DNA of 36,263 nt from a bacterium (GTDB lineage: Bacteria > Patescibacteriota > Patescibacteriia > Veblenbacterales > UBA10138): assembly GCA_020057885.1 (NCBI GenBank), contig JAGVEX010000014.1:1-36263 (forward strand), read 5' to 3'. Position 1 is the stretch's first letter, and each line of letters opens with the position of its first letter. The notes beneath the pieces are model-generated. The model searched no databases, was not told where the DNA came from, and worked only from the letters and a program-made list of their open reading frames with translations. This document shows positions 17,687 through 26,976 of the stretch, in pieces. A program made the translations under genes and the position numbers.

Positions 17687-17720
17687 AAAATTTACCACAG
17701 GCTTACCCATGTGGTATTTT
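17687..17720 (+). terminator. Intrinsic terminator after ligA
   Basis: AAAATTTACCACA...TGTGGTATTTT. Confidence 0.65.
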
Positions 17721-17760
17721 AATTTTATAAATTAGTCAGTTTGCGCTAAAATAAGAAAGT

Positions 17761-18051
17761 ATGAAAATAACCAAAGCAGAGGTAGAGCATTTGGCTAAAT
17801 TAGCCCGTTTGCAGTTATCGGCAGACGAAAAAGATAGGTATTCCAGGGATTTAGGTGAAGTTTTGTCGTATATTGATAAACTGCGCGTTTTTAGTGAGGG
17901 CAGAGTAGATAAAAATAATTTTTTAAGCGATAGCGCCCTTAGGCTTGATAAGGTTAAAGATTGGCCCAATCCACTTGAGTTAGTATCTTTGGCCCCCAAA
18001 CAACGCGACAATTTAATAGAGGTTCCAGCAGTGTTTGAAAAGGATGAATAA
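17761..18051 (+). CDS. gatC: Asp-tRNA(Asn)/Glu-tRNA(Gln) amidotransferase subunit C
   Basis: MKITKAEVEHLAKLARLQLSADEKDRYSRDLGEVLSYIDKL. Confidence 0.93.
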   Translation: MKITKAEVEHLAKLARLQLSADEKDRYSRDLGEVLSYIDKLRVFSEGRVDKNNFLSDSALRLDKVKDWPNPLELVSLAPKQRDNLIEVPAVFEKDE

Positions 18052-18060
18052 ATTAAAAAT

Positions 18061-19545
18061 ATGGAATTAACAAATCTTAGCATTAAGCAGTTGCAGGAAG
18101 GATTACTGGCGGAAAAGCGTCAATTTTCAGCTATCGAGGTTGCAGAGTCATATTTAGAAATTTTGCATCGTCACGAAAATAAAAAAAAGACGAACGAATT
18201 TGTAGGGGCCTTTATTACGATTTTAGAAGATTCTGCTTTAGCCAAAGCCAAAGAATTGGATAAAAAAATTGAACGTGGCGACAAGGTTGGTTCATTAGTT
18301 GGCCTGCCTTTGGGCGTGAAAGATGTTTTTGCTACCCAAGGAATCATTACAACCGCTGGCTCAAAAATTTTGGAAAATTATAAACCTCCTTATAGCGCCA
18401 CAGTGGTAGAAAGAGTAGAGTCTGCTGATGTGATTATTTTAGGTAAGACAAATTGCGATGAATTTGCTATGGGCACTTCGGGTGAAAATTCTGCTTATTA
18501 TTCTACGCATAATCCTTGGGATTTATCGCGCGTGCCAGGAGGCTCTTCTAGTGGCTCAGCCGCCGCGGTGGCGGCAGGAGAGTGTTTGGCCGCTTTGGGA
18601 ACTGATACTGGCGGCTCAGTTCGCCAGCCAGCGGCTTTTTGCGGTGTGGTTGGTGTTAAACCAACTTATGGCAGAGTATCACGCTATGGTTTAATTGCCA
18701 TGGCTTCTTCGCTTGACCAGGGTGGTGTAATAGCGCGTTCAGTGGAAGACGCCGCTTATTTATTGCAAACAATTGCCGGTTACGATGCCAAAGACGCTAC
18801 GAGTGTGGATAACAAGGTGCCCGATTATATAGGTGAGCTCAATAAGCCGGTTAAAGATTTGGTGATAGGTATACCGCGAGAATTTTTTGGCGAGGGTATG
18901 GAGCCCGGTGTGGCCGAAGCAGTTAAACAAGCCATTGCTGAAATTGAAAAATTGGGTGTTAAGATTAAAGAAGTTTCTTTACCGAGTATGCCTTATGCTT
19001 TGGCGGCTTATTATATTTTAACGCCAGCCGAAGTAAGTGCTAATTTAGCTCGTTACGACGGTATGCGTTATGGCGAGAGCGCTCGAAAAGATATTTTGTA
19101 CGAAACATATGCCCGTACCCGCGGTCAATTTTTAGGGGCCGAAGCTAAGCGTCGTATTATGCTTGGCACTTATGTACTTTCGGCTGGTTATTATGAAGCT
19201 TATTATCAAAAAGCCAAGAGTGTGCAGTTAGCTATTAAACACGATTTTGCGAAAATTTTTGAACAAGTTGATTTATTAGTAACTCCAACTTCGCCGACCG
19301 TGGCTTTTACCTTAGGCAGTAAAGTTGATGATCCTTTGGCTTTGTATTTGGCTGATATTAATACCGTGCCAGTTAATATTGCAGGCTTACCAGCCATATC
19401 TGTGCCTTGTGGTTTTGCTGCTGGTTTGCCAGTTGGTTTGCAACTTATTGCCAAGCCGTGGGCCGAGGCTACTATGTTGCGTTTGGCCTATGCTTATGAG
19501 CAAGTTACCGAATGGCATAATAAAAAACCCAGTTTTAAAAAATAA
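18061..19545 (+). CDS. gatA: Asp-tRNA(Asn)/Glu-tRNA(Gln) amidotransferase subunit A
   Basis: Amidase signature GTDTGGSVRQPAAFCGVVGVKPTYGRVSRYG; VPGGSSSGSAAAVAAG. Confidence 0.97.
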   Translation: MELTNLSIKQLQEGLLAEKRQFSAIEVAESYLEILHRHENKKKTNEFVGAFITILEDSALAKAKELDKKIERGDKVGSLVGLPLGVKDVFATQGIITTAGSKILENYKPPYSATVVERVESADVIILGKTNCDEFAMGTSGENSAYYSTHNPWDLSRVPGGSSSGSAAAVAAGECLAALGTDTGGSVRQPAAFCGVVGVKPTYGRVSRYGLIAMASSLDQGGVIARSVEDAAYLLQTIAGYDAKDATSVDNKVPDYIGELNKPVKDLVIGIPREFFGEGMEPGVAEAVKQAIAEIEKLGVKIKEVSLPSMPYALAAYYILTPAEVSANLARYDGMRYGESARKDILYETYARTRGQFLGAEAKRRIMLGTYVLSAGYYEAYYQKAKSVQLAIKHDFAKIFEQVDLLVTPTSPTVAFTLGSKVDDPLALYLADINTVPVNIAGLPAISVPCGFAAGLPVGLQLIAKPWAEATMLRLAYAYEQVTEWHNKKPSFKK

Positions 19546-19548
19546 TTT

Positions 19549-20121
19549 ATGGATGGAGTTATTAATTTATTATTGCAATATAGTTATTTAGTACTTTTTG
19601 CCGGCGTAGTTATAGAGGGTGAAATTTTTCCTTTGGCCGCTGGTGCGCTTGTTTCACTGGGGGAGATGAATTTATATTTAGCGATTTTGGTTACTTTTGG
19701 CGGTGCTTTTATAGGAGATATTTTATGGTTTTTGGCGGCACGTCATTGGGGCGCGCGTTTTGTGGAACGTTTTGGCCGTCTTTTATTTTTAAAGCGCGCA
19801 CGGTTGGAGTGGCTTGAGGAGCATTTTCGTAATAATGGCAAAAAAACGCTTTTTGTGACTAAATTTATTTATACTTTTGGGCACAGTTCAATTATTGTAG
19901 CTGGAGTTGCTAAAATGCCTTTTCGTGATTTTATTAAAGTTGATTTAATAGCTAGTTTAATTTGGGCGGGTTTATTTGTTTTTTTGGGATATTTTTTTGG
20001 TTCTGGTTTTTCTATCTTAAAACATGCTTTGCGCAATGTTACTTGGGCGGCTATAATTATATTAGTGACAATAATTATATTGCAATTTTTTGTTAGAAAG
20101 AAATTTTCTAAAGAAGTATAA
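19549..20121 (+). CDS. DedA/SNARE-associated family membrane protein
   Basis: GVVIEGEIFPLAAGALVSLGEMN; GAFIGDILWFLAARHWGARF; multi-TM. Confidence 0.85.
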   Translation: MDGVINLLLQYSYLVLFAGVVIEGEIFPLAAGALVSLGEMNLYLAILVTFGGAFIGDILWFLAARHWGARFVERFGRLLFLKRARLEWLEEHFRNNGKKTLFVTKFIYTFGHSSIIVAGVAKMPFRDFIKVDLIASLIWAGLFVFLGYFFGSGFSILKHALRNVTWAAIIILVTIIILQFFVRKKFSKEV

Positions 20122-20130
20122 TTTATATTT

Positions 20131-20907
20131 ATGACTTACAAAAAAATAGGCATAGTTGGTTTGGGCACAGTGGGGGGAGCGCTTTGGGAATGGTTCAAAA
20201 GCCGGCCAGTTGAATTATTATTGTATGATAAATTTAAAAAAATTGGTTCATTAGAAGAAGTTAATCAAGCCGAGGTTATTTTTATTTGTGTACCTACACC
20301 ATTTATAGAGGGGAGTGGATTTGATGTTTCAGTGGTTAATGAAGCGGTGAGCGTTATTATTGGTGCCAAAATAGTGGTAATTAAAAGCACGGTAGTGCCG
20401 GGCACTACCGAACGTTTGCAAAAAGAATTTCCGCAGCATAAATTTTTAATGAATCCAGAGTTTTTGCGAGAAGTGAGCGCAGTGGAAGATATGATTCATC
20501 CCGAGCGCCAAGTAATTGGGCATACCAAAACCAGTCAAAATTTAGCGCCGGATATTTTAGCGCTTTTACCACCCGCTCCTTATACTAAAATATTTTCCGC
20601 TACAGCCGTTGAGTTAATTAAATATTTTGGTAACATTTTTTTGGCCTCTAAAGTTATTTTAGCTAACGAAATTTATGATGTGTGCGATAATTTGGGAGTA
20701 AATTATGAAGCGGTGGCTGAAGCGGTGGCTCATGATAGTCGTATTGGTACATCACATCTGAAAGTTGATCCATCCGCTCGCGGCTATGGTGGTAAATGTT
20801 TACCCAAAGATGTAAGTGCTTTTGCGGAATTAACTGCCAAATTAGGCTTAGAAAGTTTGCTTATTTGTGCGATAGCGGAGCACAATCGTCGATATATACA
20901 AAAATAA
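20131..20907 (+). CDS. Short UDP-glucose/GDP-mannose dehydrogenase family protein lacking the C-terminal UDP-binding domain
   Basis: IGIVGLGTVGGAL, NPEFLREVSAVEDMIHPERQVIG, catalytic-type GYGGKCLPKD; only 258 aa. Confidence 0.85.
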   Translation: MTYKKIGIVGLGTVGGALWEWFKSRPVELLLYDKFKKIGSLEEVNQAEVIFICVPTPFIEGSGFDVSVVNEAVSVIIGAKIVVIKSTVVPGTTERLQKEFPQHKFLMNPEFLREVSAVEDMIHPERQVIGHTKTSQNLAPDILALLPPAPYTKIFSATAVELIKYFGNIFLASKVILANEIYDVCDNLGVNYEAVAEAVAHDSRIGTSHLKVDPSARGYGGKCLPKDVSAFAELTAKLGLESLLICAIAEHNRRYIQK

Positions 20908-20974
20908 TTGTATAACACCAGAGTCAACTAGTAGTTTTGATTAGGTTTAATAAGGACGTATAATTAATTTACTT

Positions 20975-21709
20975 ATGGATGATTATTCAATCTTGCCCCC
21001 TGTGACCGAGATGGACAAATCAAAGCGTTGGTATAAACGTCCTTGGGTTTGGATATTACTTTTTTTAGTTGTTTGGTTTGGAGTTCCTTTTTTATTGGAA
21101 ACTATTTGGGGTGGTCAATTTAAAAACACTGAAGAGTTGACTAAATTAAACCAGACTAATTCACAATCTTCTAGTAAGATAAAAGATGTTGTGACTAGCA
21201 ATAATCCTTCTTTAGGACCAATTACCGCCCCTGTTGTAATTGTAGAGTTTGGTGATTTTCAGTGCCCTTATTGTAAGCAGGAGGCGCCAGAGTTAAAAAA
21301 GGTTTTGCTTAAATATCCCGAGGCCGTACGTTTGATCTACCGAGATTTTCCCTTATCTGAATTGCACCCAGAGGCAATATCCGCTGCCGAAGCGGCTAGT
21401 TGTGCGGCTATTCAAGGAAAATTTTGGTCTTATCACGATGCGTTATTTTCCAATCAAGACGCTTTGAACACTACTATTTACGATTCCATTGCCCAATCAC
21501 TTAGTTTAGATTTAGAAAAATTTAAGCGCTGCCGTGAGGGCCATCTGACTTTGGCTAAAATACAAGAAGATTTCGCCGCGGGCGTGGCCGCGGGCGTGGA
21601 GGGCACACCAACATTTTTTGTAAATGGGCATGCCGTGGCAGGCGTTCTAACTTTAGAGGTTTGGGATAAGATTATTGTTGCTACCATGAAAGAAAAATTT
21701 GGCAATTGA
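20975..21709 (+). CDS. DsbA-family thiol-disulfide oxidoreductase
   Basis: N-terminal TM; VEFGDFQCPYCKQEAP; GTPTFFVNG. Confidence 0.92.
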   Translation: MDDYSILPPVTEMDKSKRWYKRPWVWILLFLVVWFGVPFLLETIWGGQFKNTEELTKLNQTNSQSSSKIKDVVTSNNPSLGPITAPVVIVEFGDFQCPYCKQEAPELKKVLLKYPEAVRLIYRDFPLSELHPEAISAAEAASCAAIQGKFWSYHDALFSNQDALNTTIYDSIAQSLSLDLEKFKRCREGHLTLAKIQEDFAAGVAAGVEGTPTFFVNGHAVAGVLTLEVWDKIIVATMKEKFGN

Positions 21710-21822
21710 CAAACAGTATTCCCAACCAAAACTTTTTGACTAAATTGGTGATTGTCAAAAAATATGTTATAATCAACCAGCAAATCTTAAACCTTAATTT
21801 TAACAATTAATAACAAAAATTT

Positions 21823-22620
21823 ATGCTCGAATCAATATTACCCACTAGTACTAACCAAACTCCTGGTCAAACCACCAAAGAGAGTTTGTTTAGTGGCGCT
21901 TCACCCAAACTAACATTTGTGATGGGCGTAGTTACAGGCGTGGCCGCTATTAGTTTATTGGGATTTATACTAATTGTATCAACCAATTATCAGTTTAAAA
22001 CAAGCGACAACAAAGACAGTGCTAAGCCAGCAGCGCAAGTTAATAACAATACTAATACCCCTACACCTAATCAGCCGCCAGCTAAAGTTAGTGTTACTGT
22101 AAAAGATACAGATTATATTCGTGGCGATAAAAATGCAACAGTTACATTAATTGAATATTCTGATTTGGAATGTCCTTATTGTCAGCGCTTTCATACCAGT
22201 ATGGAAAAATTAATGACCGAATTTCAAGGTAAGATACGTTGGATATATCGCCATTTTCCATTAACTTTTCACGCTAACGCCCAAAAAGAGGCTGAGGCCG
22301 CCGAGTGTGTTGGTAAGTTAGGTGGGGCGGATAAGTATTGGACCTTTGTTGATAAAATTTATGAACGCACAAAAACAGGCGGTACTGGTTTTGCTTTAAC
22401 CAGTTTGCCTAAATTAGCCCGCGAGGTTGGCGTGTCAGAAAGTCAATTTAATATTTGTTTAGACGGAGGCGAATTTGCCGCTAAGGTGCAGAGCGATTTA
22501 GAAGAAGGAGCGGCCTTGGGCGTACAAGGTACCCCTACCACTTTTGTAAATGGTACAGCAGTGGAGGGAGCGGTATCTTATGAACAACTTAAAGCGGTGG
22601 TGGAGCAAGCTCTTAAATAA
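21823..22620 (+). CDS. DsbA-family thiol-disulfide oxidoreductase
   Basis: N-terminal TM; IEYSDLECPYCQRFH; GTPTTFVNG. Confidence 0.92.
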   Translation: MLESILPTSTNQTPGQTTKESLFSGASPKLTFVMGVVTGVAAISLLGFILIVSTNYQFKTSDNKDSAKPAAQVNNNTNTPTPNQPPAKVSVTVKDTDYIRGDKNATVTLIEYSDLECPYCQRFHTSMEKLMTEFQGKIRWIYRHFPLTFHANAQKEAEAAECVGKLGGADKYWTFVDKIYERTKTGGTGFALTSLPKLAREVGVSESQFNICLDGGEFAAKVQSDLEEGAALGVQGTPTTFVNGTAVEGAVSYEQLKAVVEQALK

Positions 22621-22628
22621 TAAAAAAT

Positions 22629-23234
22629 ATGAAACAATCAGTTCGCGTAGGCTTAGGGGTTGGTGGGGCTGTAGTAATTTTGTTAATAGTTTGGTTAGTT
22701 GGACGTGGTAGCAACGGGTCGACATATCCTAGTATTAATTCACCACGCCCTGTTTTGGGTGGAGTAGAGGCTAAGGTTTTAGTGGAAGAATTTTCTGATT
22801 TTCAATGCCCAGCTTGCGGAGCCGCTAAAATCGTAGTTGATGATGTGATAAAAACTTTTGGTGATCGCATTCGTTTTATTTATAAGCATTATCCTTTAGT
22901 AACAGCCCATCCTTACGCTTTTCCAGCAGCGCAAGCTTCGGAGTGTGCAAATGATCAGGGGAAGTTTTGGGAATATTATGACAAGCTTTTTACTAACCAG
23001 AATAGTTTGTCGGAAAGCGACCTCAAAGCTTATGCTGTTGAGCTTAAACTAAATACAGACAACTTTAATGCTTGTTTAGATTCCAAAGCCAAACGCGATA
23101 TAGTGCGAGCAGATATGGAAGAGGGGAACAAAAGGAATCTTAAAGGTACGCCAAGTTTTTTTATCAACGGCGAGCCCTTAGCCGATTGGAGTACGCTTAA
23201 GGCCGCAATTCAGAGTAAATTATTGGGACAATAA
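22629..23234 (+). CDS. DsbA-family thiol-disulfide oxidoreductase
   Basis: N-terminal TM; EEFSDFQCPACGAAK; GTPSFFING. Confidence 0.92.
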   Translation: MKQSVRVGLGVGGAVVILLIVWLVGRGSNGSTYPSINSPRPVLGGVEAKVLVEEFSDFQCPACGAAKIVVDDVIKTFGDRIRFIYKHYPLVTAHPYAFPAAQASECANDQGKFWEYYDKLFTNQNSLSESDLKAYAVELKLNTDNFNACLDSKAKRDIVRADMEEGNKRNLKGTPSFFINGEPLADWSTLKAAIQSKLLGQ

Positions 23235-23253
23235 AAAAACAAAGTCAATGCTT

Positions 23254-23296
23254 AAAACCAACAGCCAATTGATAATTGAAAGGGCGGTTGGTTTTT
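23254..23296 (+). terminator. Intrinsic terminator after the dsbA triplet
   Basis: AAAACCAAC..GCC..GGC..GTTGGTTTTT. Confidence 0.7.
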
Positions 23297-23315
23297 GGTT
23301 ATAATATGATTAGTT

Positions 23316-24119
23316 ATGAATTTTTTGAATACTTATCTTCCTTCGCCGATAATTTTTAATTGGGGACCGGTGGCGCTACATTGGTATGGCCTACTTTTAA
23401 GCGTTGGCGTTTTGTTGGGCTATGGCGTGAGTAAACGTTTATGGCGGGAGCGCGGAGGCTTGGCTGATAAATTTGATAGTTTATTGTTGTGGCTTTTGTT
23501 GGGCGGGCTTATTGGCGCACGCTTAATAGATGTATTTATATTTGAATGGTGGTATTTTAAAGATAATTTATTTGAAATTTGGAAGATTTGGCAAGGCGGT
23601 TTGGCTTTTCATGGTTCATTGCTGGGTGGCGCTGTGGCTTTATGGTTATGGTGCAAACATAACAAACACACTTGGCTTGAATTGGCTGACATTTTAACAC
23701 CAGCTTTGGCACTAGGACAGGCTATTGGACGATGGGGAAATTATTTTAATCAGGAATTATTTGGTTTGCCAACCACTATGCCCTGGGGTATACCAATTGC
23801 CTCGTCTTACCGTCCAGTGACTTACAGCACTTTTACTTATTTTCATCCGGTATTTTTATATGAGTCCTTGGGGCTTTTAATTTTGGCGTTAGTGCTTTGG
23901 AAGTTGCGGAAGCATAATTGGCCTAAAGGCAGGCTTTTTGCCATATATCTAGTAACCAGCGGAGTTTTACGCTTAGTTTTAGAATTTTTAAGAATAGATG
24001 ACCAGTCGCAAATTTTGGGCTTGAGAGCGGGTTTATTAGTATCATTTATAGTGATAGCAATTGGTTTGATAATTTGGCGGTGGCCAGCTAAAAAAACGAC
24101 AATTACTAGGGTATCTTGA
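23316..24119 (+). CDS. lgt: Prolipoprotein diacylglyceryl transferase
   Basis: GGLAFHGSLLGG; GQAIGRWGNYFNQELFG; multi-TM. Confidence 0.95.
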   Translation: MNFLNTYLPSPIIFNWGPVALHWYGLLLSVGVLLGYGVSKRLWRERGGLADKFDSLLLWLLLGGLIGARLIDVFIFEWWYFKDNLFEIWKIWQGGLAFHGSLLGGAVALWLWCKHNKHTWLELADILTPALALGQAIGRWGNYFNQELFGLPTTMPWGIPIASSYRPVTYSTFTYFHPVFLYESLGLLILALVLWKLRKHNWPKGRLFAIYLVTSGVLRLVLEFLRIDDQSQILGLRAGLLVSFIVIAIGLIIWRWPAKKTTITRVS

Positions 24120-24205
24120 AATTAAATTTAGCTTATGCTAATCTAGCAAAGCGTAAATAATAACACGTATTATATTAATAAATCTTTGTTTGTCGATTAC
24201 TCAAC

Positions 24206-24280
24206 GGGCCCGTGGTGTAGCTCGGTTAACACGTCTCCCTGTCACGGAGAAGATCACCGGTTCGAATCCGGCCGGGCCCG
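24206..24280 (+). tRNA. tRNA-Asp (GTC), CCA not encoded
   Basis: Acceptor GGGCCCG/CGGGCCC, anticodon loop CTGTCAC, T-arm CCGGTTCGAATCCGG. Confidence 0.95.
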
Positions 24281-24292
24281 CTGAGTAATGGA

Positions 24293-24420
24293 GTCTCCCT
24301 GCCGCGCCACGTAGACGTAGGGAGTAAGTTCTACATGGTCATGGAGAAGACCGTCGGTGCGTTTGTCCGCCTTGGGCGGAAATCCTTACCTACCACCGGC
24401 AGGCAGGCGGCCGGGCCCGC
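24293..24420 (+). pseudogene. Fragmented tRNA-Asp-like remnant with inserted sequence
   Basis: Collinear tRNA segments GTCTCCCTG (24293), TCATGGAGAAGA (24339) and CGGCCGGGCCCGC (24408) separated by insertions. Confidence 0.55.
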
Positions 24421-24483
24421 CATTAAAATAGTCCTTGCTCTTGATGTAAGTATTGATAATTTAATTAGATAGTATTCATATCT

Positions 24484-25917
24484 ATGTTAAAACTTTATAA
24501 TACCTTAACCAGAAAAAAGGACCTTTTCCAACCAATAGAAAAAAACATTGCTAAAATATACACATGTGGGCCTACAGTTTACAATTACGCCCATATTGGA
24601 AATCTAAGTGCGTATTTATTTGCTGATTTATTAAAAAGATATTTAAAATATTCAGACTATAAGTTAGTTGATGTAATGAATTTAACAGACGTTGATGATA
24701 AAACTATAAAAGCTTCACAAGAGAATAATCAACCATTAAGACAGTACACATCATTTTTTATTAATGAATTAGCGAGAGATTTTGAAAAATTAAATATTAC
24801 GAGGCCCAAAGTTTTATGCAGAGCGACGGAGAATATTAGTGAAATGATTGATTTGATTCAGAAATTAATTAATAAAGGATATGCTTACAAAGCTGATGAT
24901 GGATCTGTTTATTATAAAATATCTAATTTTAAAAATTATGGAAAATTTGCCCGATTGCAAAAAAATCAATTAAAAAAAGATGCGAGCGGGAGAACAACTA
25001 ATGATGAATATGAAAAAGAAGAAGCCGCTGATTTTGTTTTGTGGAAAAAATGGAATAAAAAAGACGGAGAAATTTATTGGGATTCTCCGTTTGGTAAAGG
25101 GCGGCCTGGTTGGCATATAGAATGTTCGGCAATGAGCATGAAATATTTAGGTGAAACTTTTGATATTCATACTGGAGCAATTGATTTGATATTTCCCCAC
25201 CATCAGAATGAAATCGCTCAAAGCGAGGCAGTGACAGAAAAACAATTTGTTAGCTTTTGGCTACATAGGGGATTTTTAAAGGTTGATAGTAAAAAAATGT
25301 CAAAAAGTCTAAATAATATATATACTTTAAAGGACATTCTAGAGAAAGTGCCAAATCCGTTGGTTTTTAGATATTTAGTTTTAACAAATCATTATAGATC
25401 AAGTTTAAATTTTACTTTTGATTCGCTTAAAGCATCACTGAATTCGTTAAATAGACTCCGCGGTTTTATTGACAGACTTTCAAAAATTGAAAAATCAAAA
25501 ATTGATAATGAGCGAAATTTAAATGAAATCAATATTAACATAAAAGAATCGCTGGAAAATTTTAAAAAATATATGGACGATGACATGAATACACCAAAAG
25601 CGATTGCTGATCTTTTTGATTTCATGAGTAAAATAAATAAAATGATTACTAAGGATGATGTTGGCATTAAAGGTGCTGGATTGATAAGGCATTTTATAAA
25701 AAATATAGATAAGGTTTGGGGGTTTTTGGAAATACGAGCCGAAAAAATAGACGAAAAATTTCAAAATGAGATTGAAAATTTAATTCAAAAAAGAAATAAT
25801 TATCGACTCTCTAAAAACTGGGAAGAGGCCGATAAAATTAAGGACATTTTATCGCAGATGAACGTCGTAATCAAAGACGGAAAAGAATCAACGGTGTGGA
25901 AAATTGTAAAAATATGA
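24484..25917 (+). CDS. cysS: Cysteinyl-tRNA synthetase, full length
   Basis: [47 protein letters not shown]-terminal helical/anticodon region present. Confidence 0.96.
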   Translation: MLKLYNTLTRKKDLFQPIEKNIAKIYTCGPTVYNYAHIGNLSAYLFADLLKRYLKYSDYKLVDVMNLTDVDDKTIKASQENNQPLRQYTSFFINELARDFEKLNITRPKVLCRATENISEMIDLIQKLINKGYAYKADDGSVYYKISNFKNYGKFARLQKNQLKKDASGRTTNDEYEKEEAADFVLWKKWNKKDGEIYWDSPFGKGRPGWHIECSAMSMKYLGETFDIHTGAIDLIFPHHQNEIAQSEAVTEKQFVSFWLHRGFLKVDSKKMSKSLNNIYTLKDILEKVPNPLVFRYLVLTNHYRSSLNFTFDSLKASLNSLNRLRGFIDRLSKIEKSKIDNERNLNEININIKESLENFKKYMDDDMNTPKAIADLFDFMSKINKMITKDDVGIKGAGLIRHFIKNIDKVWGFLEIRAEKIDEKFQNEIENLIQKRNNYRLSKNWEEADKIKDILSQMNVVIKDGKESTVWKIVKI

Positions 25918-26972
25918 AAAAAACTGACTTATTTTTGCAGGAATTAAATAATAAACCATTGGCCAATTCCCTTAATGGTTCTGCCCGAAAAAGAATATGG
26001 CTGAATGTTACGGAAAAATGTAATCAAGCATGCATATATTGCTCTGCATTTTGTGATAAGAACATAAATATGAAAGATATGTCATTTTTGGTCGCAAAAA
26101 AATCAATAGAAAACGCCTTAAAAGAATTCGGCACCAATCAGCTTCATATATGTTTTTTTGGAGGCGAACCTTTGTGCAATTTCGATCTTATTAAAAAAGT
26201 TGTTAAATATTATCGATATATAAATAAAAATATTACATATAGCGTTTCGACTAACGCTTTAATAATTAATAGCACCCATCTAAAATATTTTAAAAAGAAC
26301 AATTTTTTTGTACAAGTTAGTATTGACGGTTCGCCGGATATACAAAAAAAACAGCGACCATATATAAGCGGTTATGAAAAGGAGTTTTCAAATTATGAAA
26401 AAAATGTAAAGTTTTTGATAAAAAAAATGGGTGCTGAGAATGTGGTTGCGCGCGCTACTATTACCAGCAATAATATATATTTATCGGGATTATTTGATTA
26501 TTTACTACAACTTGGATTTAAAAAAATACATTTTGATCCCAATATATCGCGTGGACATGACGAGCTTGATCTGGGCAGGTATTTGGGTGTATTAAAAAAA
26601 GAGATTAATAGTCTTGTAAATAAATATTATATTAATTATAAAAATAATAAAATAATAAGTTTAAAGCCAATTTCTACATACCACGACATATTAACAGGCA
26701 AGGCGCAAGTAAATAAGTGCGAAGCTGGTATTAATAGATTTTGCTATGATGTTAATGGAAAAAAATTTCCATGCCATATGGTCGTTGGATTGCCTGGCGC
26801 AGAAATAAATGAAGCAGTTAAAATAAGAAATAAAAGTTGTGACCATTGCCTCTATCATAATGTATGTGGTGGCAAATGCCTGGGCGAAATATGTTACAAT
26901 AAGAAAGATATTAAAGTCCATTGTGCAATTAATCAGATGTATATTAATGCATTGATAAATAATTTATTTTAA
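25914..26972 (+). CDS. Radical SAM/SPASM protein
   Basis: TEKCNQACIYCSAFC (CX3CX2C), FFGGEP, SPASM-type C-x..CHM..CDHCLYHNVCGGKC; ATG overlaps the cysS stop (ATGA). Confidence 0.92.
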   Translation: MKKTDLFLQELNNKPLANSLNGSARKRIWLNVTEKCNQACIYCSAFCDKNINMKDMSFLVAKKSIENALKEFGTNQLHICFFGGEPLCNFDLIKKVVKYYRYINKNITYSVSTNALIINSTHLKYFKKNNFFVQVSIDGSPDIQKKQRPYISGYEKEFSNYEKNVKFLIKKMGAENVVARATITSNNIYLSGLFDYLLQLGFKKIHFDPNISRGHDELDLGRYLGVLKKEINSLVNKYYINYKNNKIISLKPISTYHDILTGKAQVNKCEAGINRFCYDVNGKKFPCHMVVGLPGAEINEAVKIRNKSCDHCLYHNVCGGKCLGEICYNKKDIKVHCAINQMYINALINNLF

Positions 26973-26976
26973 TGTT

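Noticed and set aside
24484-25917. MshC or PEARL-type enzyme instead of CysRS
   Set aside because: Full-length CysRS with HIGN, KMSKS and a C-terminal helical region; no lantibiotic-dehydratase-like domain.
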